Of a stretch of 64,000 nucleotides of DNA, positions 26,527-35,942 are shown one piece after another. The number at the start of each line of letters is the position of its first letter. Positions within the stretch are counted from its first letter, which is position 1. The stretch lies in contig NZ_JAVXZY010000001.1 of NCBI RefSeq assembly GCF_032337115.1, positions 744,001-808,000 of the forward strand, written 5' to 3'. The translations under genes were made by a program, and so were the position numbers. Under the pieces are notes generated by a model that was not told where the DNA came from, did no database searches, and saw only the letters and a program-made list of their open reading frames with translations. The stretch comes from Roseateles_C aquae (GTDB lineage: Bacteria > Pseudomonadota > Gammaproteobacteria > Burkholderiales > Burkholderiaceae_C).

Positions 26527-26868
26527 TCAGTCTTCTTGACTGATAAAGCGCAGGCGCAGGCGGCGCGCGTCTTTCCCGCGCTGTCGCAGGCGCATGAGGA
26601 AGCGCGCGGCACGTGCCAGCGCCTTGTCCAGCGCGGTGCGCCAATCGCTGGCCACCGATGCCACGACCACCGCCCCTGCGCCGTCGGTCCGCAGTTCAAC
26701 CTGGCAGCGCTTGTCGATGCCGCCGCGCGGCCCGTTCACATCCGACATCTGCACCTCGGCGCGCGGCACTAAAAAGTCCAGGCGCCGCAGCACGAAGCGC
26801 ACACGGCGTTCAGTCAGGTCGCGCAAATCGGTGGCTTGCGGATGGCGGGACTTGAAAAGCACCTGCAT
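26527..26868 (-). CDS. HPF/RaiA-family ribosome-associated protein
   Basis: 113 residues; ATG 26868 has GGAG 7 bases upstream. The sequence shows the S30AE/HPF fold pattern: MQVLFKSRHPQATDLRDLTERRVRFVLRRLD, AEVQMSDVNGPRGGIDKRCQVELR, ALDKALARAARFLMR. Short members of this family bind the 30S subunit and silence ribosomes in stress or stationary phase. This one is a stand-alone accessory copy and not in the rpoN locus, so its exact role is uncertain. Confidence 0.82.
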   Translation of the reverse strand: MQVLFKSRHPQATDLRDLTERRVRFVLRRLDFLVPRAEVQMSDVNGPRGGIDKRCQVELRTDGAGAVVVASVASDWRTALDKALARAARFLMRLRQRGKDARRLRLRFISQED

Positions 26869-27154
26869 CACGAATCTCCAGTCGTTGATCGTCAGACGGA
26901 ATGTGGGGCGCCTGGCGGTTCTGAAAAAGCAGTCTTTCAGGAACCCGAACATCGGATAAACCTGAACATAGGGCGGCGCTTCGGCCGCAGACTTCGGGTT
27001 TTGACGGCTCCGTTCGGCGCGCGCTGCAGAACGCGAGCCTCCTGGTGCCTAGCCCCGTGGAGAAACAGCCGATGCCCAACACTCGAACCGCGAATGCCGT
27101 CCGTCTGGAGTTCGCGCCTGACTCCCTGGTTCAGTCGAATCTGTCAGGCGCCAC

Positions 27155-27300
27155 CCGGCAGCCTTCCAGGACGCGGTCATCCAGGGCGCGGTGTTCAAGC
27201 CACTAGCTGAGAAGATGGAGCGCAGCCGTGTTTACGCGGCCTGGCGGGAGGATTCGGTGCCGGCCATGAGACAGTCGTTTTGGGCTGCCAGGCATGGCAG
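27155..27300 (+). pseudogene. C-terminal remnant of a LysR regulator
   Basis: In one frame this stretch encodes PAAFQDAVIQGAVFKPLAEKMERSRVYAAWREDS...SFWAARHG. This closely parallels the last 45 residues of the LysR protein at 24223-25158 (AAFQDAGIQGAVFKPLAETMERSRVFAAWRDDS). No helix-turn-helix or effector domain precedes it, so it is a fragment. Differences are mostly conservative, so it comes from a paralogue and not a fresh duplication. It fills part of the 486-base gap 26869-27354, which otherwise shows no gene. Confidence 0.78.
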
Positions 27301-27354
27301 CCGAGACTCAACATTGCGCCTGCGCAGGCCAAGGAGCAAGCGCGAGTGGAGCGG

Positions 27355-30300
27355 CTACAACTCGACACCGCGAGTGGCCATCGCACTGCGCAGGCGCTCA
27401 AGACCCAGCGAAAAGTCAAAGTCATGGATGGCCCGCTCAATCGGCCCAAACGACTCGCCCAGGGCCGCATGCAGCAGCGCCGTGTTGGCATCAAAGCGCT
27501 CAACAGCGCCAAAGTCATCCGCTACCAGCGCCGCAGCCAGCTGACTGCACACACGCCTCAGCTCAGGCACATGGTCATCGGCCTCGCGAGGCCCTGTCGG
27601 CTCGGCTGAGGCTGCAGGCTGCAAACGACGGCCAATCGCCGAGACCAAATCGGCCAGCGAGTGCGCCACCTGGGCCGTCGACGCATCGAGCAGTGGCCGT
27701 GGGCCATGATCGTTGACGCTGCGCTCCAGCCCGAGCGCCAGGACATGCAGCGCTCCGGCGCCGATCTGCGCGCACAAGCCCTTGAAGGTATGGGCAAGAA
27801 GCTCGGCGCTGTGCCAGTCACCGGCGTCCAGAGCAGCGGCTAGGCGGGCTGGAAAATCACGCTGGGTCTTGCTGAACTTGTCCAGCAGCGACAAATACAG
27901 CGACTCGCGTCCGAGCGCATGACGCAAGCCGACCTGCACATCCAGACCAGCGATGGGCCCGATATGCGCTGCCACCGCATCGCCGTCTATCGGTGGCGTG
28001 GGCAAGGCCATGGCCATGTCGGCCGCACGCAGCGGGGGAATCCATCGCAGCAGCGTTGCCCAAAGCTGCTCGGGATCGATGGGCTTGGCGACATGGTCGT
28101 TCATGCCCGCCTCCAGGCATCGCTCGCGATCGCCGCCCATGGCATTGGCCGTCATGGCGACAACAGGCAGCGTCGCGCAGGCCGGCAGCACACGCAAGGC
28201 CCGCGTCGCCGTGAAGCCATCCATGACAGGCATCTGCAGATCCATCAGCACGATTGCAATGTCTGGCGCTGCGCCCTGGCGCTTCAGCCGCTCCAGCGCC
28301 ACGGCGCCGTTCTCGGCCAGTTCCACGACAAAGCCGGCTTGCTGGAGCAGTTCGGTGGCGACCTGCTGGTTGAGCTCGTTGTCTTCAACCAGCAGGATAC
28401 GCGCGCCGGCAATCGTCGACAGATCGGACGCCGGCCTCGACCCGGCAGCCGGCAAGGCCGCGCCAGCCGGCATTCCGCCCAGCACATGCACCACGGTGTT
28501 GAACAGCAGCGAGGAGGTCACCGGCTTGAACAGCACGCCTTCAAAGCCCACGCCCTTGGCAACGCTCATCACCTCGTCGCCCATATGGGCGGTGATCATG
28601 ACCAGGTGCGGCCCCGATCCTGCAAGCAGACGGCGAATTTCCTTGGCACTTGCAATGCCATCCAGCTCGGGCATCTGCCAGTCGAGAAAGACGATGTCGT
28701 AGGGCTCACCGGCCTCGATGGCACGCCGCACTTCGGCAACGCCTTGCCGCCCGCCGCCCGCGGACGCGACCACGAAGGACATGCTGCGCAGCAGATCGAC
28801 GATCACCTCGCGTGCATGATCGTTGTCGTCAACGACCAGCATGCGACGGCCGCGCAAATCGGGCTCGGGAACGAGAAGGCGCGGCTGGGCCTGGCCCCTG
28901 CCAAGCCTTGCGGTGAACCAGAAGGTTGAGCCCTTGCCGACCTTGCTTTCGACCCCGACCTCCCCTCCCATCAGCTGCGCCAGCTGGCGCGAGATGGACA
29001 GCCCCAGGCCCGTGCCACCGTACTTGCGCGTGGTCGACGCATCGGCCTGTTCGAAGCTCTGAAAGAGCCGGCTGCACTGCTCTTCGTCCAGGCCAATACC
29101 GGTGTCGCTGACCTGGAAGCGCAGCACGACCTCCGCGGCCGCCGACTGCGCCACCGCGACGCTGATGGCGATATCCCCGCGGTCGGTGAATTTGACGGCG
29201 TTGTTGGCATAGTTGATGAGCACCTGGCCCAGTCGCAGCGGGTCACCGATCAGGCTGTGCGGAACCTCGCGACCGATTTCCAGAATGAGTTCAAGCTTCT
29301 TGGCAGCGGCTTTCTCCGCGATCAGGCCCGCGACGCTGTCGAGCACCTCATCCAGCTCGAATTCGACCGCCTCGACGGTCAGCTTGCCCGCCTCTATCTT
29401 CGACAGGTCAAGAATGTCATTGATGATGCCCAGCAGGTGCTGCCCCGCCGCCTGAATCTTTTTCAGATAGGCCTGCTGCTGCGGCGTCAGCGCCGTCTTC
29501 ATCGCCAGATGCGACATGCCGATGATGGCGTTCATGGGCGTGCGGATCTCATGACTCATATTGGCCAGAAAGTCCGACTTGGTGCGGGCAGCCTTCTCGG
29601 CCAGCAACTGAGCCTGGCGCATCTGCTCAATGCCGGCGCGTTCGGCAGTGATGTCGTCAATCACCCAGACGGTGCCCTTGGCGTGGTCGCTCAGATCCAC
29701 CGCGGTACCGGTCAAGCGGGCCCAGAAGCGGCTGCCATCCCGGCGCGTCAGCTCCTGCTCGCGACGATGGACTTCACCGCGCCAGATCTGCGTGTAGACC
29801 GGCTCGCCACCGGCATCATTGGCTGCAGCATCGGCATACCAGATGGCCGTGGGCTGGCCCAGCATGGCGCCCGGCGGCCAGCCGAACATCTCATGCAGGC
29901 GACGGTTGCCGCGAAGGATGCGACGGTCCGCAATCAAGGCGATGCCTGAGCTGGCCGTATTGAAGATCGCCTGCTGCTCATCATTGACCTGGCGCAGCGC
30001 TTGAGCGGCAGCGCGTTCGGCGGTGATGTCCTCGAATATTGCCACCAGTCCGCGCGTCAGATCGGTGGCATCGATGGCGCGACTGAAAACACGGCACCAG
30101 AGCGGCTGCCCGTCCTTGCGCAACAGCGACATCTCGCGCACATCGATCGCGCCGCTGGCCATCTGCGGATAGATCTCGGCGCCGGCCTGCTCGTAGGTGG
30201 CATCGTCCGGATACCACAGCCGTGTCGAGCGCCCGGTCTGCTCGCCGAAGCCATAGCCGAACATCTCATCCATGCGCCGGTTGCAGCGAACGATGATGCG

Positions 30301-32361
30301 CTCCTTCAGCAGCACAATCCCGGTGCTGGCGGCCTCGAACAGCGCGTCCTGCTCACGCATCGCCGTTTGCAGCTCGGCCGTGCGGCTTTCAACAAGCTGC
30401 TCCAGGTGATCGCGATGGCGTTCCAGCTCGTCGGCCATCGCCTTCTTCTCGGTGATGTCTTCCTTGATGGCCACATAGTGTGAGACGGCGCCTTCAGGCT
30501 GATGTATCGGCGCGATGTTCGCGAATTCCACATACTCTCGGCCATCCTTGCGGCGGTTAAAAAGCTCGCCTCGCCAGATCTCGCCGCGGGCCAGCTGCGC
30601 CCACATGGCTTCAAAGCTTGCCTTGGGTGTGCGGCCGGACTGCAGCACCCGCGGGTTCAGACCAATCGCTTCAGCGCGGCTGTAGCCGGTACTTCGCTCG
30701 AAGGCCTCGTTAACGTATTCGATCCTGGCGTTGAGGTCGGTAATCACGACCGAGCTGGGGCTCTGTTCGATGGCCAGGGACAGCTTGCGTATCTCCGCCG
30801 CCGCCGCCTTCTCGGCGCTGATGTCGCGCCAGATGCCCACCAGGTACTCGCAGCCGTTCTGCTCGATGGCCCGCACATGGACGCGGACATCGATCAGCGT
30901 ACCGTCCTTGCGCCGGTGCAGGGTCTCGAACTCTGCGCCCCCTTGCTCCACGATGACTTGAACGGCTTCAGTCAGCTGCTGCGGCGTCATGCCAGCCTGC
31001 ACATCAAACAGCCGCAGGCCGAGCATTTCCTCGCGCGAGTAACCCAGCATCTGGCAACTCGCCTCGTTGACTTCCACATACTCCAGGCTCAGGCGGTCGA
31101 CCAGCTCGATGGCGTCGGGCGCCTCGGCAATCACGGCATCGATCAGCGCCTGCCGGTCTCTTTCTGACGCAGCGATGCGATGCCGCTCGACGGCCGTCGC
31201 CAAGTGAGCGGCGATGGCCTCGAGCAAGGCCTGCTCCTCGGGCAGGAAGGGCTCGCCGGCTTCCGGCGGCAGTGGCTGGCCGTAGACCATGATCACGCGG
31301 GACGGCTGTCCGTCGATGCCGACAAAGGGCACGCTCAGAGACGGCCCTTCGGCCTGCGTGCCGTAACGTCGATCACCGCATTCGATACACCCCGCCGCCA
31401 GTTCCGGATATCGCATCGCAGCGGCCAGCCGTCCGGCGACCATCTCGAACAAGGTGTCTATGTCGATGTCATCGCGGGCCTTGATGCGGACGACGTCGAA
31501 CAGGCATGAAAGCTCCTTCATGCGCTCGCCTAGATCAGCCTGCGCCTGACGGTGGGCCAGGCTGGTGTCACGAAAGGCCAGCACGGCGTGGGCGAGGTCG
31601 GTCAGCAGGCTACGCCGTTGATCGGCCAGCTGACGAACCTGAGACAGGGTCGGTGGATTGACCGCCCCCTTCGACAGTGCATCCAACGCCGAGGTGATGG
31701 CCGACAGCCGCCCGGTGAGGCGAAGCATCAGCCAAGCCCAGATCACAATCAGGCACGCGACCAGCACGCCGCCAACGATGGCGTTCTGGATCAAATGAAC
31801 GTGCAGCGACTCTTCGCGCGTTGCACTGCGACGCTCCATCTGCTCGTTAAGCTTGGCCGCTACCGCCCGGACCCGCTGCGACAGCTGCAGCTGACTGAGT
31901 GTCGCCTGATTGGCGTGCCCCATCGCCGCAGCCGGATCGATCACCGCCAAGTCTGTGGCCTGCACGATGGCCGTGCGATAGGCCTGGAAGTCCTGCTGCA
32001 TCGCGCGCAGGCTGTCAGCGTCTACAGCATCCTTCAGCCCGGCAAGCTCCAGTTCCAGTACCGCCAGCTGATTGACCAGCTGGGCGTGCAGGCGGTAGGC
32101 CGCCGCCTGATCGATGCGCGCTGAACGGGCGCGCTCCATGAGCTCCGTCGCCTGCGCCTGAACCACGGCAATGCCATTGTTGACGTTTCTGTTGAGGCGC
32201 AGCTTGCGCTGATCTTGCGCCTCTTCAGCGACGGCGGCCAGGTGCCCTGCCCGCAGTTCCAGAAACGACAGCAGATTGATTCCTCCGGCTAGCAAGGCCA
32301 CCAGAGCCACCGGCAGAAAGAACGCCAGTAGATAGGGTGGCAGCCTGCGGCGTGAGGCCAT
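27355..32361 (-). CDS. Giant hybrid sensor histidine kinase (GAF-PAS4-HK-REC2-HPt)
   Basis: 1668 residues. An N-terminal membrane helix (about 10-30), a helical periplasmic part and a second helix (about 195-215) lead to a linker. A GAF-like domain follows (about 280-395), then four PAS segments with PAC ends (YLVGIWRDISAEK, YVAIKEDITEKK, LVAIFEDITAER, TVWVIDDITAER). H937 (SHEIRTPMN) is the phospho-acceptor, with N/G boxes NAVKFT, DTGIGL, GGTGLGLSIS. Two receiver domains carry D1227 (FLDWQMP) and D1374 (LMDLQMP); the HPt His is H1524 (AHTFKG). It is built for an internal phosphorelay. ATG 32361 overlaps the upstream stop in TGATG. The coupled HD-GYP regulator is its likely output. Confidence 0.95.
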   Translation of the reverse strand: MASRRRLPPYLLAFFLPVALVALLAGGINLLSFLELRAGHLAAVAEEAQDQRKLRLNRNVNNGIAVVQAQATELMERARSARIDQAAAYRLHAQLVNQLAVLELELAGLKDAVDADSLRAMQQDFQAYRTAIVQATDLAVIDPAAAMGHANQATLSQLQLSQRVRAVAAKLNEQMERRSATREESLHVHLIQNAIVGGVLVACLIVIWAWLMLRLTGRLSAITSALDALSKGAVNPPTLSQVRQLADQRRSLLTDLAHAVLAFRDTSLAHRQAQADLGERMKELSCLFDVVRIKARDDIDIDTLFEMVAGRLAAAMRYPELAAGCIECGDRRYGTQAEGPSLSVPFVGIDGQPSRVIMVYGQPLPPEAGEPFLPEEQALLEAIAAHLATAVERHRIAASERDRQALIDAVIAEAPDAIELVDRLSLEYVEVNEASCQMLGYSREEMLGLRLFDVQAGMTPQQLTEAVQVIVEQGGAEFETLHRRKDGTLIDVRVHVRAIEQNGCEYLVGIWRDISAEKAAAAEIRKLSLAIEQSPSSVVITDLNARIEYVNEAFERSTGYSRAEAIGLNPRVLQSGRTPKASFEAMWAQLARGEIWRGELFNRRKDGREYVEFANIAPIHQPEGAVSHYVAIKEDITEKKAMADELERHRDHLEQLVESRTAELQTAMREQDALFEAASTGIVLLKERIIVRCNRRMDEMFGYGFGEQTGRSTRLWYPDDATYEQAGAEIYPQMASGAIDVREMSLLRKDGQPLWCRVFSRAIDATDLTRGLVAIFEDITAERAAAQALRQVNDEQQAIFNTASSGIALIADRRILRGNRRLHEMFGWPPGAMLGQPTAIWYADAAANDAGGEPVYTQIWRGEVHRREQELTRRDGSRFWARLTGTAVDLSDHAKGTVWVIDDITAERAGIEQMRQAQLLAEKAARTKSDFLANMSHEIRTPMNAIIGMSHLAMKTALTPQQQAYLKKIQAAGQHLLGIINDILDLSKIEAGKLTVEAVEFELDEVLDSVAGLIAEKAAAKKLELILEIGREVPHSLIGDPLRLGQVLINYANNAVKFTDRGDIAISVAVAQSAAAEVVLRFQVSDTGIGLDEEQCSRLFQSFEQADASTTRKYGGTGLGLSISRQLAQLMGGEVGVESKVGKGSTFWFTARLGRGQAQPRLLVPEPDLRGRRMLVVDDNDHAREVIVDLLRSMSFVVASAGGGRQGVAEVRRAIEAGEPYDIVFLDWQMPELDGIASAKEIRRLLAGSGPHLVMITAHMGDEVMSVAKGVGFEGVLFKPVTSSLLFNTVVHVLGGMPAGAALPAAGSRPASDLSTIAGARILLVEDNELNQQVATELLQQAGFVVELAENGAVALERLKRQGAAPDIAIVLMDLQMPVMDGFTATRALRVLPACATLPVVAMTANAMGGDRERCLEAGMNDHVAKPIDPEQLWATLLRWIPPLRAADMAMALPTPPIDGDAVAAHIGPIAGLDVQVGLRHALGRESLYLSLLDKFSKTQRDFPARLAAALDAGDWHSAELLAHTFKGLCAQIGAGALHVLALGLERSVNDHGPRPLLDASTAQVAHSLADLVSAIGRRLQPAASAEPTGPREADDHVPELRRVCSQLAAALVADDFGAVERFDANTALLHAALGESFGPIERAIHDFDFSLGLERLRSAMATRGVEL

Positions 32362-33041
32362 CACGGACGCCCCGGGCGCAACAACTCGCCCCAGAGCGCC
32401 GGCGGGATGCTGGCCACGTATTCGAAACCGCCCTTCTCACCCAGCGGCCGAAAGACCACCAAGGTGGCTTCCTTGGGAAAGTAGCCCATCAGGTCCATCA
32501 GGTTGGGCGCATGCGCAATGAGCAGCCGGTTATTGCCGGCTGCGACGGCCGTGGACAAGAGCTGACGCGTGCGGGCGATGATGGGCGCCTTCTGCACATC
32601 GGTGAAATTGGCGGTGTACATCAGTTGCTGATCCAGCACATAGGCCTGGCCCGGGAAGGCATCGGCCACCGTGTCCCTGACCCGGCAAAGCGGGCTGATG
32701 AGGATGTCTCCGATGGGAATCCTGGCCTTGCGCATCGCTTCGCCGACGCGAACCGCCATCTTGTGTCCTTCGGCAGAGAGCGGCCGTTGCGTCGAGCAAT
32801 CGTTCAGATCCACACCCGTGGCACGGTCGGGCTTGCTGTTGTCGGTCGCACCATGGCGCAGATACAGCACGAACCCGCCACGACGCAACTGCTCCAGCGT
32901 CTGGGCACTGCCCGGCACCTCGTCAAAGCGGCTGGCCGCCGGGGGTGGCATGCCATAGGCGTCGGCCCGCACGACCGGCAGGCAGCACAGCAGCGCCGCA
33001 GCCGCCATGCAAGTCCTGAGCTGGGCTGAAACTGCTCTCAT
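32361..33041 (-). CDS. Exported histidine phosphatase superfamily (branch 1) protein
   Basis: 226 residues. The N-terminus (LRTCMAAAALLCCLPVVRADA) is a signal peptide, so the protein is likely periplasmic. VLYLRHGATDNSKPDR holds the phospho-His (H63) and Arg of the RHG motif; CSTQRPLSAEGHKMAVRVG and the second catalytic His in LLIAHAPNLMDL complete the active site. Substrate is not known. The ATG overlaps the HD-GYP gene stop by ATGA and its own stop overlaps the hybrid kinase start, so three signalling genes form one coupled unit. SixA, a cytoplasmic relative, dephosphorylates HPt domains, but export would prevent that here. Confidence 0.9.
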   Translation of the reverse strand: MRAVSAQLRTCMAAAALLCCLPVVRADAYGMPPPAASRFDEVPGSAQTLEQLRRGGFVLYLRHGATDNSKPDRATGVDLNDCSTQRPLSAEGHKMAVRVGEAMRKARIPIGDILISPLCRVRDTVADAFPGQAYVLDQQLMYTANFTDVQKAPIIARTRQLLSTAVAAGNNRLLIAHAPNLMDLMGYFPKEATLVVFRPLGEKGGFEYVASIPPALWGELLRPGRP

Positions 33042-34171
33042 GCTGGATCAGCGAAGCGGGCCGCGATCTCGGCGAACTGCTCGCGCTGCGCCACGAACGC
33101 ATCAACGACCGCCGGATCGAAGTGCTTGCCCCGCCCTTCAAGAATGATGGCCGTCGCTTCGTCCAGCGTCATCGGCGGCTTGTAAACGCGCCGGCTCATC
33201 AGCGCATCAAAGACATCGGCCAGGGCCATCAGGCGTGCGGCCACCGGGATCGCATCGCCAGCGCTGCCCGCCGGGTAGCCGCTGCCGTCCCACTTCTCCT
33301 GATGCCCCAGGGCGATGTCCTGCGCTACCTGAAGGAAGGCAAAGGCGCTGTCGGCCACTTCAGCCAAGGCCGGGTCGGCCCCGGTAAGCGCCTGCGCCAT
33401 CGCTCTGCCGATGGCCTCCGAACCGATGGTCGTGTGCGTCTTCATGATCTCGAATTCTTCGGCGCTCAGCTTGCCCGGCTTGAGCAGAATGGCGTCCGGA
33501 ATGCCGACCTTGCCAATATCGTGCAGCGGCGCCGCTTTGACGATCATGCCGAGCTTAGGGCCGGCGAGCGCCTTCTGAAATCGCTCATGCGTGAGCAATG
33601 CCTTGGCCAACAGCTCCACGTAGATCTGCGTGCGCACGATGTGCTGGCCGGTTTCGTTGTCACGCGCCTCGGCCAGACAGGCCAGCGCTCGCACGCTCAG
33701 ATCCTGAATCAGCCGATTCTCATGCATGCGGCGCTCGACCTCACGCTCAAGCCAGTCGTTCTGCGCGGCCAGGCGGTCGCGTGCCTGCTTGAGCTCCAGC
33801 TGTGTGCGGACACGGGCCAGCACGATGGACGGGTTGAAGGGCTTGGTGATGTAGTCCACCGCGCCCAACTCCAGACCGTGCTCCTCGTCTTCGGTGGCGA
33901 CCATGGCGGTCACGAAGATGACGGGAATCTCGCGGGTCCGTGCATCGCTGCGCAGCCGGCGCAGGACTTCATGCCCGTCCATATCCGGCATCATCACGTC
34001 GAGCAGGATCAGGTCGGGGCGCGGCTCGGTGACAGCAGCGCGCAAGGTTCGTTCACCTGAATTGGCCGCCCTGACGTGGTAGTAGGGTTTCAGCAACTCG
34101 CCGAGTACGGTGAGGTTTTGCGGCGTGTCATCAACGATCAGGATCGTTGATGTCGGCAGGCTTGCATGCAT
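33038..34171 (-). CDS. Response regulator with HD-GYP phosphodiesterase output
   Basis: 377 residues. The receiver domain (1-125) has DD at 14-15, phospho-acceptor D58 (LILLDVMMPD) and K110 (YITKPF). The output is HD-GYP: HIVRTQIYVELLAKAL, HD at 217-218 (PLHDIGKVGIPD), HTTIGSEAI, and HQEKWDGSGYPAG with GYP at 298-300. Such proteins hydrolyse cyclic di-GMP and shift cells between motile and sessile states. All metal-ligand positions look intact. First gene of the three-gene signalling operon. Confidence 0.95.
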   Translation of the reverse strand: MHASLPTSTILIVDDTPQNLTVLGELLKPYYHVRAANSGERTLRAAVTEPRPDLILLDVMMPDMDGHEVLRRLRSDARTREIPVIFVTAMVATEDEEHGLELGAVDYITKPFNPSIVLARVRTQLELKQARDRLAAQNDWLEREVERRMHENRLIQDLSVRALACLAEARDNETGQHIVRTQIYVELLAKALLTHERFQKALAGPKLGMIVKAAPLHDIGKVGIPDAILLKPGKLSAEEFEIMKTHTTIGSEAIGRAMAQALTGADPALAEVADSAFAFLQVAQDIALGHQEKWDGSGYPAGSAGDAIPVAARLMALADVFDALMSRRVYKPPMTLDEATAIILEGRGKHFDPAVVDAFVAQREQFAEIAARFADPA

Positions 34172-34394
34172 GGCGACGTGGCTCCAGGATGAAGACGCTG
34201 GGCGAGTCCGCTGCGCAGACTGTCAATATTCATTCTCGGCCTTTTCGCAGGCGCGGCAAAGAAACGATTGACGCTGCCCTCGCCCGATCAGTGCCGAACT
34301 TGACCCAGGTCAGGTCGATGCGCGCCACTCATGCAGCTTGGCGCCTGCCACCATGCGAGCCAACCCTTGGCCGCCAGGCAGCGCCTGCGCACGC

Positions 34395-35390
34395 TTACAG
34401 ACGCCTGGAAAAGAACCTGAGCACCTCAGCGCGCGCCTGATACGCCTGCTCAACCGAGGGGCTGATCGCGACCGAGGGGACAACGCCGGTCGCGAAGTAG
34501 CTGCCCCGGTCGGCATAGGGATCAGGCGCAACGATGGGCACCTGCAGGCGATCCCAGGCATGCCGGGCACCGCCATACACATTGAGAGTGACGACGCCGC
34601 CATTGGCCGGATTCACCGCTGACACCATTGCCTCACAGGGCTGGCTGCCGTTGTCGTAGCCGTCCTCGCTGCCTATCTGGATCAGCACCGGCGCGCCGGT
34701 CAACTGCTGCCATTGCACGCCGAACTTGGCTGGCGTCGTCTTCAACGCCGACAGCACCGCCGCATTGTTCCAGGCATAGCAGACCGGATAGTGGGCCACA
34801 TGGGCCTTGAACTTGCGGCCGCCGCCGAACTGCCCGGCGTAGAGTCGCTCGGCGGCGCCGAGACTGATCAGCCCTCCCCACGAAAAGCCGAGCACGCCGA
34901 CACGGCTGCCATCGATGCCCGGCTGCTGGGCCAGGAAGTTCAGCGCCGAGAAGGCATCGGGATAGGTGAGGATGGGCGCACTGGGCCGCTGGCTCAGATT
35001 GCTGACGCCACGGGCCTGCCACATATCGATCTGCAGCGTGACGATGCCGGCGGCGTTCAGCGCGGCTTCGTAGAAATCGCCGCGGGCATCGACACCGGCC
35101 GAGCCGTGCAGGATCAGCACCGCGGGCAGTTTGCGCACCGTGCTGTCGTGGCGCTCGGTCGGCCGCGGTACGCTGAGCTTGCCCTGTATCGTCAGCATCG
35201 TGCCGGGCGCCGCCAGATTGGGCGACGGGAAGCTGATGAAGGACACGTCCAGCCGCGAGGCGGGCTGCAAGGCCAGTTCGCCGGCGGCCGTTGCCGCGTG
35301 TGTCAGCGGCGCTACCGCCAGCAGCGCGGCCAGTGCCAGCCTGGCTTTCCACGTCTGCCACTGCAGATGGCGTTTGATGCGAGATTTCAT
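34395..35390 (-). CDS. Exported dienelactone-hydrolase-like alpha/beta hydrolase
   Basis: 331 residues; ATG 35390 follows GGAG. The signal peptide ends near LTHAATA. Alpha/beta-hydrolase marks are LPAVLILHGSAGVD, the nucleophile elbow GVLGFSWGGLISLGAA, and the candidate Asp and His in IQIGSEDGYDNG and GGARHAWDR. Dienelactone hydrolases usually have Cys as nucleophile; here the elbow has Ser, so esterase or peptidase-like activity is as likely. It is exported and stands alone, 138 bases from the RidA gene of the anthranilate operon; membership in that operon is doubtful. Confidence 0.85.
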   Translation of the reverse strand: MKSRIKRHLQWQTWKARLALAALLAVAPLTHAATAAGELALQPASRLDVSFISFPSPNLAAPGTMLTIQGKLSVPRPTERHDSTVRKLPAVLILHGSAGVDARGDFYEAALNAAGIVTLQIDMWQARGVSNLSQRPSAPILTYPDAFSALNFLAQQPGIDGSRVGVLGFSWGGLISLGAAERLYAGQFGGGRKFKAHVAHYPVCYAWNNAAVLSALKTTPAKFGVQWQQLTGAPVLIQIGSEDGYDNGSQPCEAMVSAVNPANGGVVTLNVYGGARHAWDRLQVPIVAPDPYADRGSYFATGVVPSVAISPSVEQAYQARAEVLRFFSRRL

Positions 35391-35528
35391 GCGGGTCTCC
35401 GTCGCTATCGGCCGGCACCTCACTGGCGCCTCCCTGCCAACAGCGCCAACATACCACCCGCTAGCGCGTTACGTCCTGCACTCCGCCGCCAAAAGAGAAA
35501 GGGTCTGTAAATGCGTGGCGCCGGCCCT

Positions 35529-35942
35529 TCAGCCCAGCACCGCCGTCACTTCGATCTCGACCTTGGCGCGGTCTTCCATCAGCGCCGCCACCTGCACGGC
35601 ACTCATCGCCACGCCGTACTCGCGCCCCAGCACCTCGCGGTAGACCTGCCCGACCTCGCGGCCGCGGGCGATGTACTCGCGCTTGTCGAGCACATACCAG
35701 GTCATCCGGCAGATGTGCTCGGGCGCCGCACCAGCCTCGGCCAGCACGGCCTTGATGTTCAGCAGCGCCTGGCGCACCTGGGCGACGAAATCGTCGCTGT
35801 CGAACTGGCATTGCGCGTTCCAGCCGATCTGGCCGGCGACGAAGATCTGCCGCCCGGTGGCCGCCACGCCATTGGCATAGCCCTTGGGCGCTGCCCAATC
35901 GGCCGGTTGCAGGATCTGCTTGTTGCTCTTGTTCTCACTCAT
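35529..35942 (-). CDS. RidA-family enamine/imine deaminase, end of anthranilate-CoA operon
   Basis: 137 residues; ATG 35942 with GGAG 8 bases upstream, overlapping the thioesterase stop by 8 bases. RidA marks: GYANGVAATGRQIFVAGQIGWN, VRQALLNIKAVLAEAGAAPEHICRMTWYV, and the C-terminal DRAKVEIEVTAVL with the conserved Arg. The family hydrolyses reactive imines to ketones and ammonia. The dearomatised product of 2-aminobenzoyl-CoA carries an amino group that must be lost, so this protein may act on that intermediate; this is inference from operon position. Confidence 0.9.
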   Translation of the reverse strand: MSENKSNKQILQPADWAAPKGYANGVAATGRQIFVAGQIGWNAQCQFDSDDFVAQVRQALLNIKAVLAEAGAAPEHICRMTWYVLDKREYIARGREVGQVYREVLGREYGVAMSAVQVAALMEDRAKVEIEVTAVLG

